From Mesorhizobium sp. M1C.F.Ca.ET.210.01.1.1 (GTDB lineage Bacteria; Pseudomonadota; Alphaproteobacteria; Rhizobiales; Rhizobiaceae): a DNA stretch of 64,000 bases. A program made the position numbers and the translations under genes. Where the stretch lies: positions 157,170 to 221,169 of the forward strand of contig NZ_SRUU01000009.1 in the NCBI RefSeq assembly GCF_004791585.1, written 5' to 3'. Shown here one piece after another: positions 46,923-55,034 of the stretch. Positions within the stretch are counted from its first letter, which is position 1; each line of letters begins with the position of its first letter. The notes beneath the pieces are model-generated. The model worked only from the letters and a program-made list of their open reading frames with translations, did not search any database and was not told the DNA's origin.

Positions 46923-49031
46923 ATGCGTCCCTCCATCCTCGATCCGCTGTTCGTTCCGATCACCTCGCTTGCAGGCGTCGGCCCGAAGGTTGGCTTGCTG
47001 ATCGAACGGGTCGTGCCCGCCGATCTCGGCGACCGTCCCGCACGTGCCAGCGACCTTCTTTTCCTGCTGCCCAACACGGTGATCGATCGCCGCAACCGCC
47101 CAGGCATCGCGCTCTCGGCCGAAGGCCAGATCGTCACGCTGGACGTGCGCGTCGACCGCCACCAGCCGCCGCCGCGCGGTAACAAGTCGGTGCCCTACAG
47201 GGTCTACGCCCATGACGACACCGGCGAGATCGCGCTGACCTTCTTCCATGCCCATGCGGCCTACCTGCAGAAGATGCTGCCGGAAGGCGAGCATGTCGTG
47301 ATCTCCGGCCGCATGGAATGGTTCAACGGCCGCCCGAGCATGGTCCATCCCGACCATATCGCGCCGATCGACGAGGCCGAGGGCCTGCCGCTGGTCGAGC
47401 CGGTCTATCCGCTCACCGCCGGCCTGTCGGCGAAAGTGCTTCGCCGCGCGATCGGGCAAGCGCTCGGCCGCTTGCCGGATCTGCCGGAATGGCAGGACGA
47501 CGCCTTCAAGCGCCGGCACACTTTTCCCAGCTTCAGCGACGCGCTTGCCCGCATCCACAATCCGAAGGACCCGATCGACGTCGCCGTCGAAGGTTCGGCC
47601 TGGCGGCGCCTTGCCTATGACGAGTTTCTGGCCGGACAGGTGTCGCTGGCGCTGGTGCGGGCCAGAATCCGCCGCCTGTCGGGCCGGCCACTGGTCGGTG
47701 ACGGCCGCATCGTCGAGAAGCTGCGCGCAGCCCTGCCCTACAAGCTTACTCATAGCCAGGAATTTGCGCTCGGCGAGATCAACGCCGACCTGGCCGACCC
47801 CGAACGCATGCTTCGCTTGCTGCAGGGCGACGTCGGCTCCGGCAAGACGGTGGTGGCGCTGCTCGCCATGGGACGAGCGGTCGAGGCCGGCGGCCAGGCC
47901 GCGCTGATGGCGCCGACCGAGATCCTGGCGCGCCAGCATCTGGCGACGATCGCGCCGCTGGCGGAAAGAGCAGGGCTGCGCACGGCCATCCTCACCGGGC
48001 GCGAGAAGGGCCGCGAGCGCACGGAGACGCTGGAGGGACTGGCCAGCGGCGCCATCGACATCGTCGTCGGCACGCATGCGCTGTTCCAGGAAACGGTGAC
48101 GTTTCATGATCTGGTTCTCGCCGTCGTCGACGAGCAGCACCGGTTCGGCGTTCACCAGCGGCTGGCGATCACCGCCAAGGGCGATGCGCCCGACATGCTG
48201 GTGATGACGGCCACGCCGATCCCGCGCACGCTCGTGCTGACCGCCTTCGGCGACATGGACGTCTCCAAGCTCACCGAGAAGCCAGCCGGCCGGCAGCCGA
48301 TCCGCACAGTGACGCTGCCGATGGAACGCCTGGACGAACTAGTCGGGCGCATGCGCGACGCCGTTGCCGAAGGCCAGAAAATCTACTGGATCTGTCCGCT
48401 GGTCGAGGAATCCGAGGAGATTAAGCTGATGTCGGCGGAGGATCGCTTCGCTTCGCTGAAACCGCTGTTCGGCGACCGGATCGGCCTCGTGCATGGAAGG
48501 ATGAAGGGGGCCGAGAAGGACGAGGCGATGCGCGCCTTCAAAGAAGGCGAGACCCGCATCCTGATCGCCACCACCGTCATCGAGGTCGGCGTCGACGTAC
48601 CCGATGCCACCATCATGGTCATCGAGCATGCCGAGCGCTTCGGCCTCGCCCAGTTGCACCAGCTACGCGGCCGGGTCGGGCGTGGCGACCGCCCCTCCTC
48701 CTGCGTGCTGCTTTACAAGGACCCGCTCGGCGAGACGGCAAAGCGCCGGCTTTCGGTGATGCGCGAGACCGAGGACGGCTTCCGCATCGCCGAGGAGGAC
48801 CTGAAGCTGCGCGGCGAAGGCGAGCTGCTGGGCACCCGCCAGTCCGGCACGCCCGGCTTCCAGGTGGCGCGCATCGAGTTCCACGCCGACCTGCTCGAAG
48901 CCGCGCGCGACGATGCAAGGTTGATCCTGTCGCGCGATCCGGAACTGCAATCCGAACGCGGCGAGGCGCTTCGGCTGCTGCTCTATCTGTTCGGTCGCGA
49001 CGAAGCTGTGCGCTTGCTGCGCGCCGGCTGA
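46923..49031 (+). CDS. recG: ATP-dependent DNA helicase RecG
   Basis: RecG (702 residues) reverses stalled replication forks and branch-migrates Holliday junctions. The N-terminal OB-like wedge domain is followed by a superfamily 2 helicase core: LLQGDVGSGKTVVALLAM (Walker A), VVDEQHRFGVHQR (DExH-type box) and TATPIPRTL, then [15 protein letters not shown]. The length is normal. It ends LLRAG, and its last 49 bases overlap the 3-prime end of the opposing DUF502 gene. Confidence 0.97.
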   Translation: MRPSILDPLFVPITSLAGVGPKVGLLIERVVPADLGDRPARASDLLFLLPNTVIDRRNRPGIALSAEGQIVTLDVRVDRHQPPPRGNKSVPYRVYAHDDTGEIALTFFHAHAAYLQKMLPEGEHVVISGRMEWFNGRPSMVHPDHIAPIDEAEGLPLVEPVYPLTAGLSAKVLRRAIGQALGRLPDLPEWQDDAFKRRHTFPSFSDALARIHNPKDPIDVAVEGSAWRRLAYDEFLAGQVSLALVRARIRRLSGRPLVGDGRIVEKLRAALPYKLTHSQEFALGEINADLADPERMLRLLQGDVGSGKTVVALLAMGRAVEAGGQAALMAPTEILARQHLATIAPLAERAGLRTAILTGREKGRERTETLEGLASGAIDIVVGTHALFQETVTFHDLVLAVVDEQHRFGVHQRLAITAKGDAPDMLVMTATPIPRTLVLTAFGDMDVSKLTEKPAGRQPIRTVTLPMERLDELVGRMRDAVAEGQKIYWICPLVEESEEIKLMSAEDRFASLKPLFGDRIGLVHGRMKGAEKDEAMRAFKEGETRILIATTVIEVGVDVPDATIMVIEHAERFGLAQLHQLRGRVGRGDRPSSCVLLYKDPLGETAKRRLSVMRETEDGFRIAEEDLKLRGEGELLGTRQSGTPGFQVARIEFHADLLEAARDDARLILSRDPELQSERGEALRLLLYLFGRDEAVRLLRAG

Positions 49032-49741
49032 GGCCCGGCGCCGAGCGGCGGGTTGGCAAGCGGGCCCTCGATCCGTTCGCCGTTCAGCGTCACCAGCTTG
49101 GTCTTGACCTCCGGCGCCACCATGCCGGCCGAAACGATCAGCTTGGCGCCGTCTTCGATCGTCATGTCGAGCAAGACGATCTCGGATCTATGCACATACA
49201 TCAGGAAGCCGGTGGTCGGGTTTGGCGTGCACGGCATGAACACCGCGACAAGCGGATCGCCTTCCTGATCGAGCTTCTGGTTGATCTCGGTTTCCTTCTC
49301 GCTGGCGACGAAGACCAGCGACCAGACCCCTTTTCGCGGATATTCGACCAGCCCGACCTGGCGGAACATGTCGCCCTTGTTCGACAGCACCGTCTCGAAG
49401 ATCTGCTTCAGCGAGCTATAGATGCCCCGCACCAGCGGCATGCGGCCGAGCAACCGCTCGCCGAAATTGACGATGGCGCGGCCGACGATGTTTGCTGTCA
49501 GGAAGCCGATCAGCGTGATCAGCACCAAGGCCACGATCAGTCCGAAGCCCGGAACCGGGAACGGCAGATAAGTATCCGGGTTGTAGCGCGCCGGGATGTA
49601 CGGCTTCACCCAGGAATCGACCCAGCCGATCAGGGACCAGGCGATATAGGCAGTGATCGCCAGCGGCGCGCAGACGATGAAGCCGGTCAGGAAATAGTTC
49701 CTGAGCCGGGTCATGCCAGAGGTCTTCAGGGCATCGGACAT
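48983..49741 (-). CDS. DUF502 family membrane protein
   Basis: This 252-residue protein has two membrane helices (NYFLTGFIVCAPLAITAYI and PGFGLIVALVLITLIGFLTAN), then a soluble beta-rich domain with LVRGIYSSLKQIFETVL, VEYPRKGVWSLVFV and VFMPCTPNPTTGFLMYV. This is the DUF502 pattern; plant relatives (COV) affect vascular patterning, and bacterial function is unknown. It starts at MSDALKTSG (49741). The 3-prime end overlaps recG by 49 nt, in antisense. Confidence 0.92.
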   Translation of the reverse strand: MSDALKTSGMTRLRNYFLTGFIVCAPLAITAYIAWSLIGWVDSWVKPYIPARYNPDTYLPFPVPGFGLIVALVLITLIGFLTANIVGRAIVNFGERLLGRMPLVRGIYSSLKQIFETVLSNKGDMFRQVGLVEYPRKGVWSLVFVASEKETEINQKLDQEGDPLVAVFMPCTPNPTTGFLMYVHRSEIVLLDMTIEDGAKLIVSAGMVAPEVKTKLVTLNGERIEGPLANPPLGAGPQPARSKRTASSRPNR

Positions 49742-49846
49742 GAGATCACCGCGGCGCAGGTTGCGACGCAAGACTAGTGAACCGCGAGCCGGTTTGGAAC
49801 TGCGAAGTTTTTAAAGGATGCCTTCGCAGAAAAGGGGCATATCCGT

Positions 49847-51670
49847 CTACTCCACCGTCACCGATTTCGCCAGATTGCGCGGCTGGTCGACATCGGTGCC
49901 CATGAACACGGCGGTGAAATAGGCCAGCATCTGGATCGGCAGCGCGTAGATGATCGGCGAGATGATCTCCGGCACCTCGGGCAGGATGATTGTCTCCATC
50001 GCCTTGATGCCCGCCTGCGCGGCACCCTTGGCGTCGGTGATCAGGATAATCTTGCCGCCACGCGCCGCCACTTCCTGCATGTTCGACACCGTCTTTTCGA
50101 AGATGCGGTCGTGCGGCGCGATGACGATCACCGGCATATTCTCGTCGATCAGCGCGATCGGCCCGTGCTTCAGCTCGCCGCCGGCATAGCCCTCGGCATG
50201 GATGTAGGAGATTTCCTTGAGCTTCAGCGCCCCTTCCATAGCGAGCGGGAAATTGGTGTCGCGGCCGAGATAGAGCACGTCCTTGTAGCGGGAGAGCTCG
50301 CGCGAGATGCGTTCGATCTGCTCGTCGAGCTTCAGCACCTGGGTGGCGAAGCGCGGCGCCTCGGAGAGCTCGCGCACCAGTTGCTTCTCCTCCTCGCGCG
50401 AGATCGTGCCGCGCGCAACGCCCGCACGCACCGCCAGCGAGGCCAGCACGGACAGCTGGCAGGTGAAGGCTTTGGTCGAGGCGACGCCGATTTCCGGTCC
50501 GGCCAGCGTCGGCAGCACGACGTCGGATTCGCGCGCCATGGTCGATTCCCGCACATTGACGACCGCGCCGATCTTCATGCCGGCCTGGCGGCAGTAGCGC
50601 AGCGAGGCCAGCGTGTCGGCGGTCTCGCCCGACTGCGAGATGAAGAAGGCGGCGTCGTTGGCCGACAGCGGCATCTCGCGGTAGCGGAATTCCGAGGCGA
50701 CATCGATGTCGACCGGCAGCCGCGCATATCGCTCGAACCAGTATTTTGAGATCAGCCCGGCGAGATAGGCGGTGCCGCAGGCCGAAAGCGCCAGCCGGCC
50801 GATCTTGGCGAAGTCGAACGGCAATTCGAGCGGCTTCGACACGCCGGAGACGAAATCGACGTAGTGCGCCAGCGTGTGCGAGATAACCTCCGGCTGCTCA
50901 TGGATTTCCTTTTCCATGAAGTGCCGGCGGTTGCCCTTGTCGACCATGAAGCTGGTCGACAGCGACTGCTGTCGCTTGCGATCGACCTTGTTGCCGTCGA
51001 TGTCGTAGATGGCGACGCTGTTGCGGCGCACCACCGCCCAGTCGCCATCCTCGAGATAGGTGATGGAGTTGGTGAACGGCGCCAGCGCGATGGCGTCCGA
51101 GCCCAGAAACATTTCGCCGTCGCCATGGCCGACGGCCAACGGCGGGCCGTTGCGGGCGCCAACGATCAGATCCTCGTCACCCTTGAACATGATGGCCAGC
51201 GCGAAGGCGCCCGAGAGCCGCTTCAGCGCCTGGTGCGCGGCCTCCACCGGCTTCAGCCCCTTGGCGAGCTCCCGCGCCACCAGATGTGCGACGACCTCGG
51301 TGTCGGTCTGCGAGGAGAAGGTGTAGCCGTCGCGGACAAGCTCGTCCCGCAGCTCGGCGAAATTCTCGATGATGCCGTTGTGGACGATGGCGACGCCGTC
51401 GGAAAAATGCGGATGCGCGTTGGTCTCGTTCGGCACGCCATGCGTCGCCCAGCGCGTGTGGCCGATGCCGATCGTGCCGTCGAGCGGATCTTCCTTAAGG
51501 CGCCGCTCGAGGTTGATCAGCTTGCCTTCGGCGCGGCGGCGGCCGAGCGCTCCATTCTCGATGGTGGCGACGCCTGCCGAGTCATAGCCGCGATATTCGA
51601 GCCGCTTCAGCGCGTCGACGATGAGCGGCGCGACCTGCGAATGGCCGACAATTCCAACGATACCGCACAT
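49847..51670 (-). CDS. glmS: Glutamine-fructose-6-phosphate aminotransferase (isomerizing)
   Basis: GlmS (607 residues) makes glucosamine 6-phosphate from fructose 6-phosphate and glutamine, the first step to UDP-GlcNAc. The N-terminal nucleophile is Cys2 (MCGIVGIVGHS), GHTRWATHG is the glutaminase loop, and two SIS domains follow (ALSACGTAYLAG, FISQSGETADT, SYIHAEGYAGGELKHG). It ends LAKSVTVE as expected. It lies 235 nt downstream of glmU on the same strand; this gap has no gene. No ribozyme-like structure is evident. Confidence 0.98.
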   Translation of the reverse strand: MCGIVGIVGHSQVAPLIVDALKRLEYRGYDSAGVATIENGALGRRRAEGKLINLERRLKEDPLDGTIGIGHTRWATHGVPNETNAHPHFSDGVAIVHNGIIENFAELRDELVRDGYTFSSQTDTEVVAHLVARELAKGLKPVEAAHQALKRLSGAFALAIMFKGDEDLIVGARNGPPLAVGHGDGEMFLGSDAIALAPFTNSITYLEDGDWAVVRRNSVAIYDIDGNKVDRKRQQSLSTSFMVDKGNRRHFMEKEIHEQPEVISHTLAHYVDFVSGVSKPLELPFDFAKIGRLALSACGTAYLAGLISKYWFERYARLPVDIDVASEFRYREMPLSANDAAFFISQSGETADTLASLRYCRQAGMKIGAVVNVRESTMARESDVVLPTLAGPEIGVASTKAFTCQLSVLASLAVRAGVARGTISREEEKQLVRELSEAPRFATQVLKLDEQIERISRELSRYKDVLYLGRDTNFPLAMEGALKLKEISYIHAEGYAGGELKHGPIALIDENMPVIVIAPHDRIFEKTVSNMQEVAARGGKIILITDAKGAAQAGIKAMETIILPEVPEIISPIIYALPIQMLAYFTAVFMGTDVDQPRNLAKSVTVE

Positions 51671-51905
51671 GCGCTGCCCCCGATTCCTTGCAGAAACCCG
51701 GCGTTATCTAGGGATTGCCGGCCTGACGCGAAAGTCACTTTGCGTTTCGTTCCGTGTCACCCGGAACGGCTTTTGCACTCGATGCACCATGACAGGCCGC
51801 GCTTGCAATCCGGTTATCGCAATTGCTCGGCTTTTCGCAGTACCGGTCCCCAAATGTTCATCGCCTGCAGGAGCTGCATGGGGCGCCGAAAACGCCCTTT
51901 GACGA

Positions 51906-53273
51906 TCATTCCGCTGCTTTTTTCTTCGCCGCGGCCGCCGAGGCGAACCGTTCGCGCAACTCTTTGCCCTTGCCGGGCAGTGTCTTCTGCCGGGCGCGGC
52001 CGAACGCGAGCGCATCGTCGGGCACGTTTTCGGTGATCACGCTGCCCGAGGCGATATAGCCGCCCTTGCCGATCGTCACCGGTGCCACCAGCGAGGAGTT
52101 CGAGCCGACAAAGGCGCCCTCGCCGATATCGGTGAAGAATTTCGAGAAGCCGTCATAGTTGCAGGTGATGGTGCCGGCGCCGATATTGGCTCCAGCGCCG
52201 ACGCGCGCATCGCCGATATAGGTCAGATGGTTGACCTTGGCGCCTTCCTCGACCGTTGCCTGTTTGACCTCGCAGAAATTGCCGACCTTCGCCTTCTGCT
52301 TCAAATCCGCACCCGGCCGCAGCCGCGCGAACGGCCCGACGTCGCAATTCGAAGCGATCGCCGCCCCCTCGATATGGCTGAAAGCGTGGATCTTGGCGGC
52401 CGAGGCGATCTTGACGCCCGGACCGAACCAGACATTCGGCTCGACGATCGCGTCGGCACCGATTTCGGTGTCGTGCGAGAAATAGACCGTTTCCGGTGCA
52501 ATCAGCGTCACGCCGGAAAGCATCGCCTCGCGCCGCCGACGCGCCTGCCAGATGGCTTCGGCCTCGGCGAGCTCGGCCCGGTTGTTGATGCCGAGCGCGC
52601 TCTCGAAGCTGGCCTCCGTGGCGACGACATCGAGGCCCTCCGCACCCGCGATCTCGACGATGTCGGTGAGGTAGAACTCGCCCTTGGCATTGCTGTTGCC
52701 GACCTTGTCGAGCAATCGAAGCGCGTGCTTGCCGGCCACCGCCATCATCCCGGCATTGCAGAAGCCGATCTTCTTTTCCTCTTCGGAGCAGTCTTTTTCT
52801 TCGCGGATGGCGACCAGCCGGCCGCCCTTTTCGATCAGCCGCCCATAGCCAGTCGGATTGGGCGGCCGGAAGCCGATCACCGCGACGGCGGCACCCTGCG
52901 CCAGTTTCCGCCGCGCGGCGGCCAATGCTCCCGCATCGATCAGAGGCGTGTCGCCGAACATCACGAGAATATCGTCATAACCCTTTGATATCGCTTCGCG
53001 AGCGGCGAGCACGGCATGCGCGGTGCCGAGCCGTTTCTCCTGCACGAACGTTTCCGCCTTCGGCGCGAATTTCTGCGCCGCTTTCCTCATTTCCTCGGCG
53101 CCATGGCCGATCACCAGCGCCAGCCCCGTCGCTCCAGCGGCTTCTGCCGCCTTCACCACATGCGCCACCATCGGCAGGCCGGCAATGGCATGCAGCACCT
53201 TCGGCATCGCGCTTTTCATGCGCGTGCCTTCGCCGGCGGCGAGGATGACGGACAGGCAGGATCTCTGGCTCAT
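51906..53273 (-). CDS. glmU: Bifunctional UDP-N-acetylglucosamine pyrophosphorylase / glucosamine-1-phosphate acetyltransferase
   Basis: GlmU (455 residues) acetylates glucosamine 1-phosphate and then uridylates it to UDP-GlcNAc, the precursor of peptidoglycan and lipid A. The N-terminal half has [18 protein letters not shown] and MFGDTPLID; the C-terminal half has hexapeptide repeats with [19 protein letters not shown] and ending [19 protein letters not shown]. Length is normal. With glmS downstream, this strand supplies two consecutive parts of the same pathway. Confidence 0.97.
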   Translation of the reverse strand: MSQRSCLSVILAAGEGTRMKSAMPKVLHAIAGLPMVAHVVKAAEAAGATGLALVIGHGAEEMRKAAQKFAPKAETFVQEKRLGTAHAVLAAREAISKGYDDILVMFGDTPLIDAGALAAARRKLAQGAAVAVIGFRPPNPTGYGRLIEKGGRLVAIREEKDCSEEEKKIGFCNAGMMAVAGKHALRLLDKVGNSNAKGEFYLTDIVEIAGAEGLDVVATEASFESALGINNRAELAEAEAIWQARRRREAMLSGVTLIAPETVYFSHDTEIGADAIVEPNVWFGPGVKIASAAKIHAFSHIEGAAIASNCDVGPFARLRPGADLKQKAKVGNFCEVKQATVEEGAKVNHLTYIGDARVGAGANIGAGTITCNYDGFSKFFTDIGEGAFVGSNSSLVAPVTIGKGGYIASGSVITENVPDDALAFGRARQKTLPGKGKELRERFASAAAAKKKAAE

Positions 53274-53433
53274 GAATAGGCAACCATATGAAAGGCGTTC
53301 TGAATCAATGCATGCTAGCAGCGGCGTGATGCTGCACCAATGCGGTTAAATTCCGGTGAGATGACAAGGAGCTGACTTTCAATCAGCAGTTCCACGGCCG
53401 TTCTCTGGCTCGACCGATCCCGCTTTGCCGACC

Positions 53434-54180
53434 CTATCCCAGCCTTCCTAGCGCTGGAAAGTTCTCCAAGAGCCAGTAGGAAGCGCTCTGCACGCCTCCG
53501 GTCAGGAAGAACACGCCGGCCACCACCAGCAGCGCGCCGATGCCCTTCTCGACGCGGCCGAGATGGACGCGGAACTTGCCGAGGAAGCGCATGAAGGCGC
53601 CGGAAAACAGCGCCGCGATCAGGAACGGGATGCCGAGGCCAAGCGAATAGGCGGCAAGCAGCAGCGCCCCCTCGCCCACCGTCTCGCGGCCGCCGGCCAG
53701 CGTCAGGATCGGCCCCAGGACCGGGCCGATGCAGGGCGTCCAGCCGAAGGCGAAGGCAAGCCCCATCACATAGGCCGCGACCATGTTGGCCGGCTTGCCC
53801 TGCGATTGGAAGCGCGCCTCGCGCGACAGAAGCGGGATGCGCAGGATGCCGAGGAAGTTCAGGCCCATGACGATGATCAGCGTGCCCGCCACCATCGCCA
53901 GCGGCTCCTGCCAGACGCGCAGCAGGCGGCCGATGGTCGAGGCGCCGGCGCCGAGCGCGACGAAGACGGTTGAGAAGCCGAGCACGAAGGCCAAAGAGGC
54001 ATAGAGCAGCGCGCCGCGCGCGCCTTCCCGTGCCGTCACACCCCGATTGCCGCGGAAATCGTCGACCGAAACGCCGGCCATGTAGCAGAGGTAGGGCGGC
54101 ACCAGCGGCAGCACGCAAGGCGACAGGAACGAGATCGCTCCTGCCCCGACCGCGCTGACATAGCCGATGTCCAATGCCAT
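53434..54180 (-). CDS. ccdA: Cytochrome c biogenesis / thiol-disulfide transport protein CcdA
   Basis: CcdA (248 residues) is a six-helix inner-membrane protein that passes reducing power from thioredoxin to the periplasm. The key cysteines are Cys22 in LSPCVLPL and Cys150 in FGWTPCIGP, inside the membrane as in known CcdA. The helices are regular (ASLAFVLGFSTVFVALGAG and MVAGTLIIVMGLNFLGIL). Start MALDIGYV at 54180, with GGCGGAC upstream; an upstream ATG in frame adds a non-conserved extension. It is divergent from the secreted COG4315-type protein. Confidence 0.93.
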   Translation of the reverse strand: MALDIGYVSAVGAGAISFLSPCVLPLVPPYLCYMAGVSVDDFRGNRGVTAREGARGALLYASLAFVLGFSTVFVALGAGASTIGRLLRVWQEPLAMVAGTLIIVMGLNFLGILRIPLLSREARFQSQGKPANMVAAYVMGLAFAFGWTPCIGPVLGPILTLAGGRETVGEGALLLAAYSLGLGIPFLIAALFSGAFMRFLGKFRVHLGRVEKGIGALLVVAGVFFLTGGVQSASYWLLENFPALGRLG

Positions 54181-54345
54181 TTCGTCCGCCGTGATTGTGC
54201 TGGCGTCGATATAGCGATGCCGGAGCCACCCTGCCAATCACCATTGTGTGGCACGTGGTCGCCTGACTGAGGAAGAAACAGCCTTGCCAATGCGTTGACT
54301 GGACAGGCGCGCGATTGCCGCGCGCTCGTTCTCAGGGAGATTGTC

Positions 54346-54723
54346 ATGAAATCGATCGCACTCGGATTGGCGGCACTTTTGCTCGGCACTGCCGCGTCCC
54401 ATGCCGCCGAGGCGTGGAAGGAAGCCGAAGTCGGCGGCAAGAAGATCTACACCGATGCCATGGGCATGACGCTCTACACCTATGACAAGGACGACAAGGG
54501 CAAATCCAACTGCTACGACAAATGCGCCGCCAACTGGCCGCCGCTGAAGGCTGAGGCGGGCGCCAAGGCCGACGACGAATGGACGATCGTCGACCGGACC
54601 GACGGCACCAAGATGTGGGCCTATGACGGCAAGCCGGTCTACACCTTCGTCAAGGACAAGAAGGCCGGCGACATGGCCGGCGAAGGCGTCGCCGGCGTTT
54701 GGCACGTCGTCAAAGCCGACTGA
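54346..54723 (+). CDS. Secreted COG4315-type (Lipoprotein_15) repeat protein
   Basis: This 125-residue protein has a signal peptide (SIALGLAALLLGTAASHA, cut before AEAW). The mature part has two copies of the family repeat: GMTLYTYDKDDKGKSNCYDKCAANWPPL with its Cys pair, here split into GMTLYTYDKD and SNCYDKCAANWPPL, and TKMWAYDGKPVYTFVKDKKAGD as TKMWAYDGKPVYTF. The fold is probably a small beta structure; function is unknown. The start has AGGGAG upstream. It is not a lipoprotein here, as no lipobox Cys is present. Confidence 0.9.
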   Translation: MKSIALGLAALLLGTAASHAAEAWKEAEVGGKKIYTDAMGMTLYTYDKDDKGKSNCYDKCAANWPPLKAEAGAKADDEWTIVDRTDGTKMWAYDGKPVYTFVKDKKAGDMAGEGVAGVWHVVKAD

Positions 54724-55034
54724 CACTTTCGAAGGATCGGTTGGCTGCCTGACATTTCGGCAGCCGGCCCTCCCACGGCGCCTGCCTCGACGGCCACGCT
54801 CACCCTCTCGACTCTATCGGGACGATATGGGTCCGCTGACATGCGGGCCGTCGCTTCCCAAAAAATGTGATCTTCGCCATACACTCTAAGAGTGTATCGT
54901 TCCCGGCGGGTCCGCAAATTGGTCTCTTCCCCTTGACCGATTGCAAAAGCACGGCCATGTGAGCGACGAAAAGAGTGGGATTTCGTCGTGCGCCGCGGAG
55001 TTCTTCCGCCGCCTCACAGCTGATAAGAGACCTC
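54724..55034. promoter_or_regulatory. topA upstream region with a perfect palindrome
   Basis: This 311-nt stretch has no gene. At 54879-54897 lies the perfect palindrome ATACACTCT-A-AGAGTGTAT, 137 nt before the topA start. It looks like a dimer operator, but the cognate regulator is unknown. Confidence 0.5.

Noticed and set aside
49800..49829. Terminator of glmS
   Set aside because: CTGCGAAG/CTTCGCAG pairs, but the loop is 14 nt and no T run follows on the minus strand.
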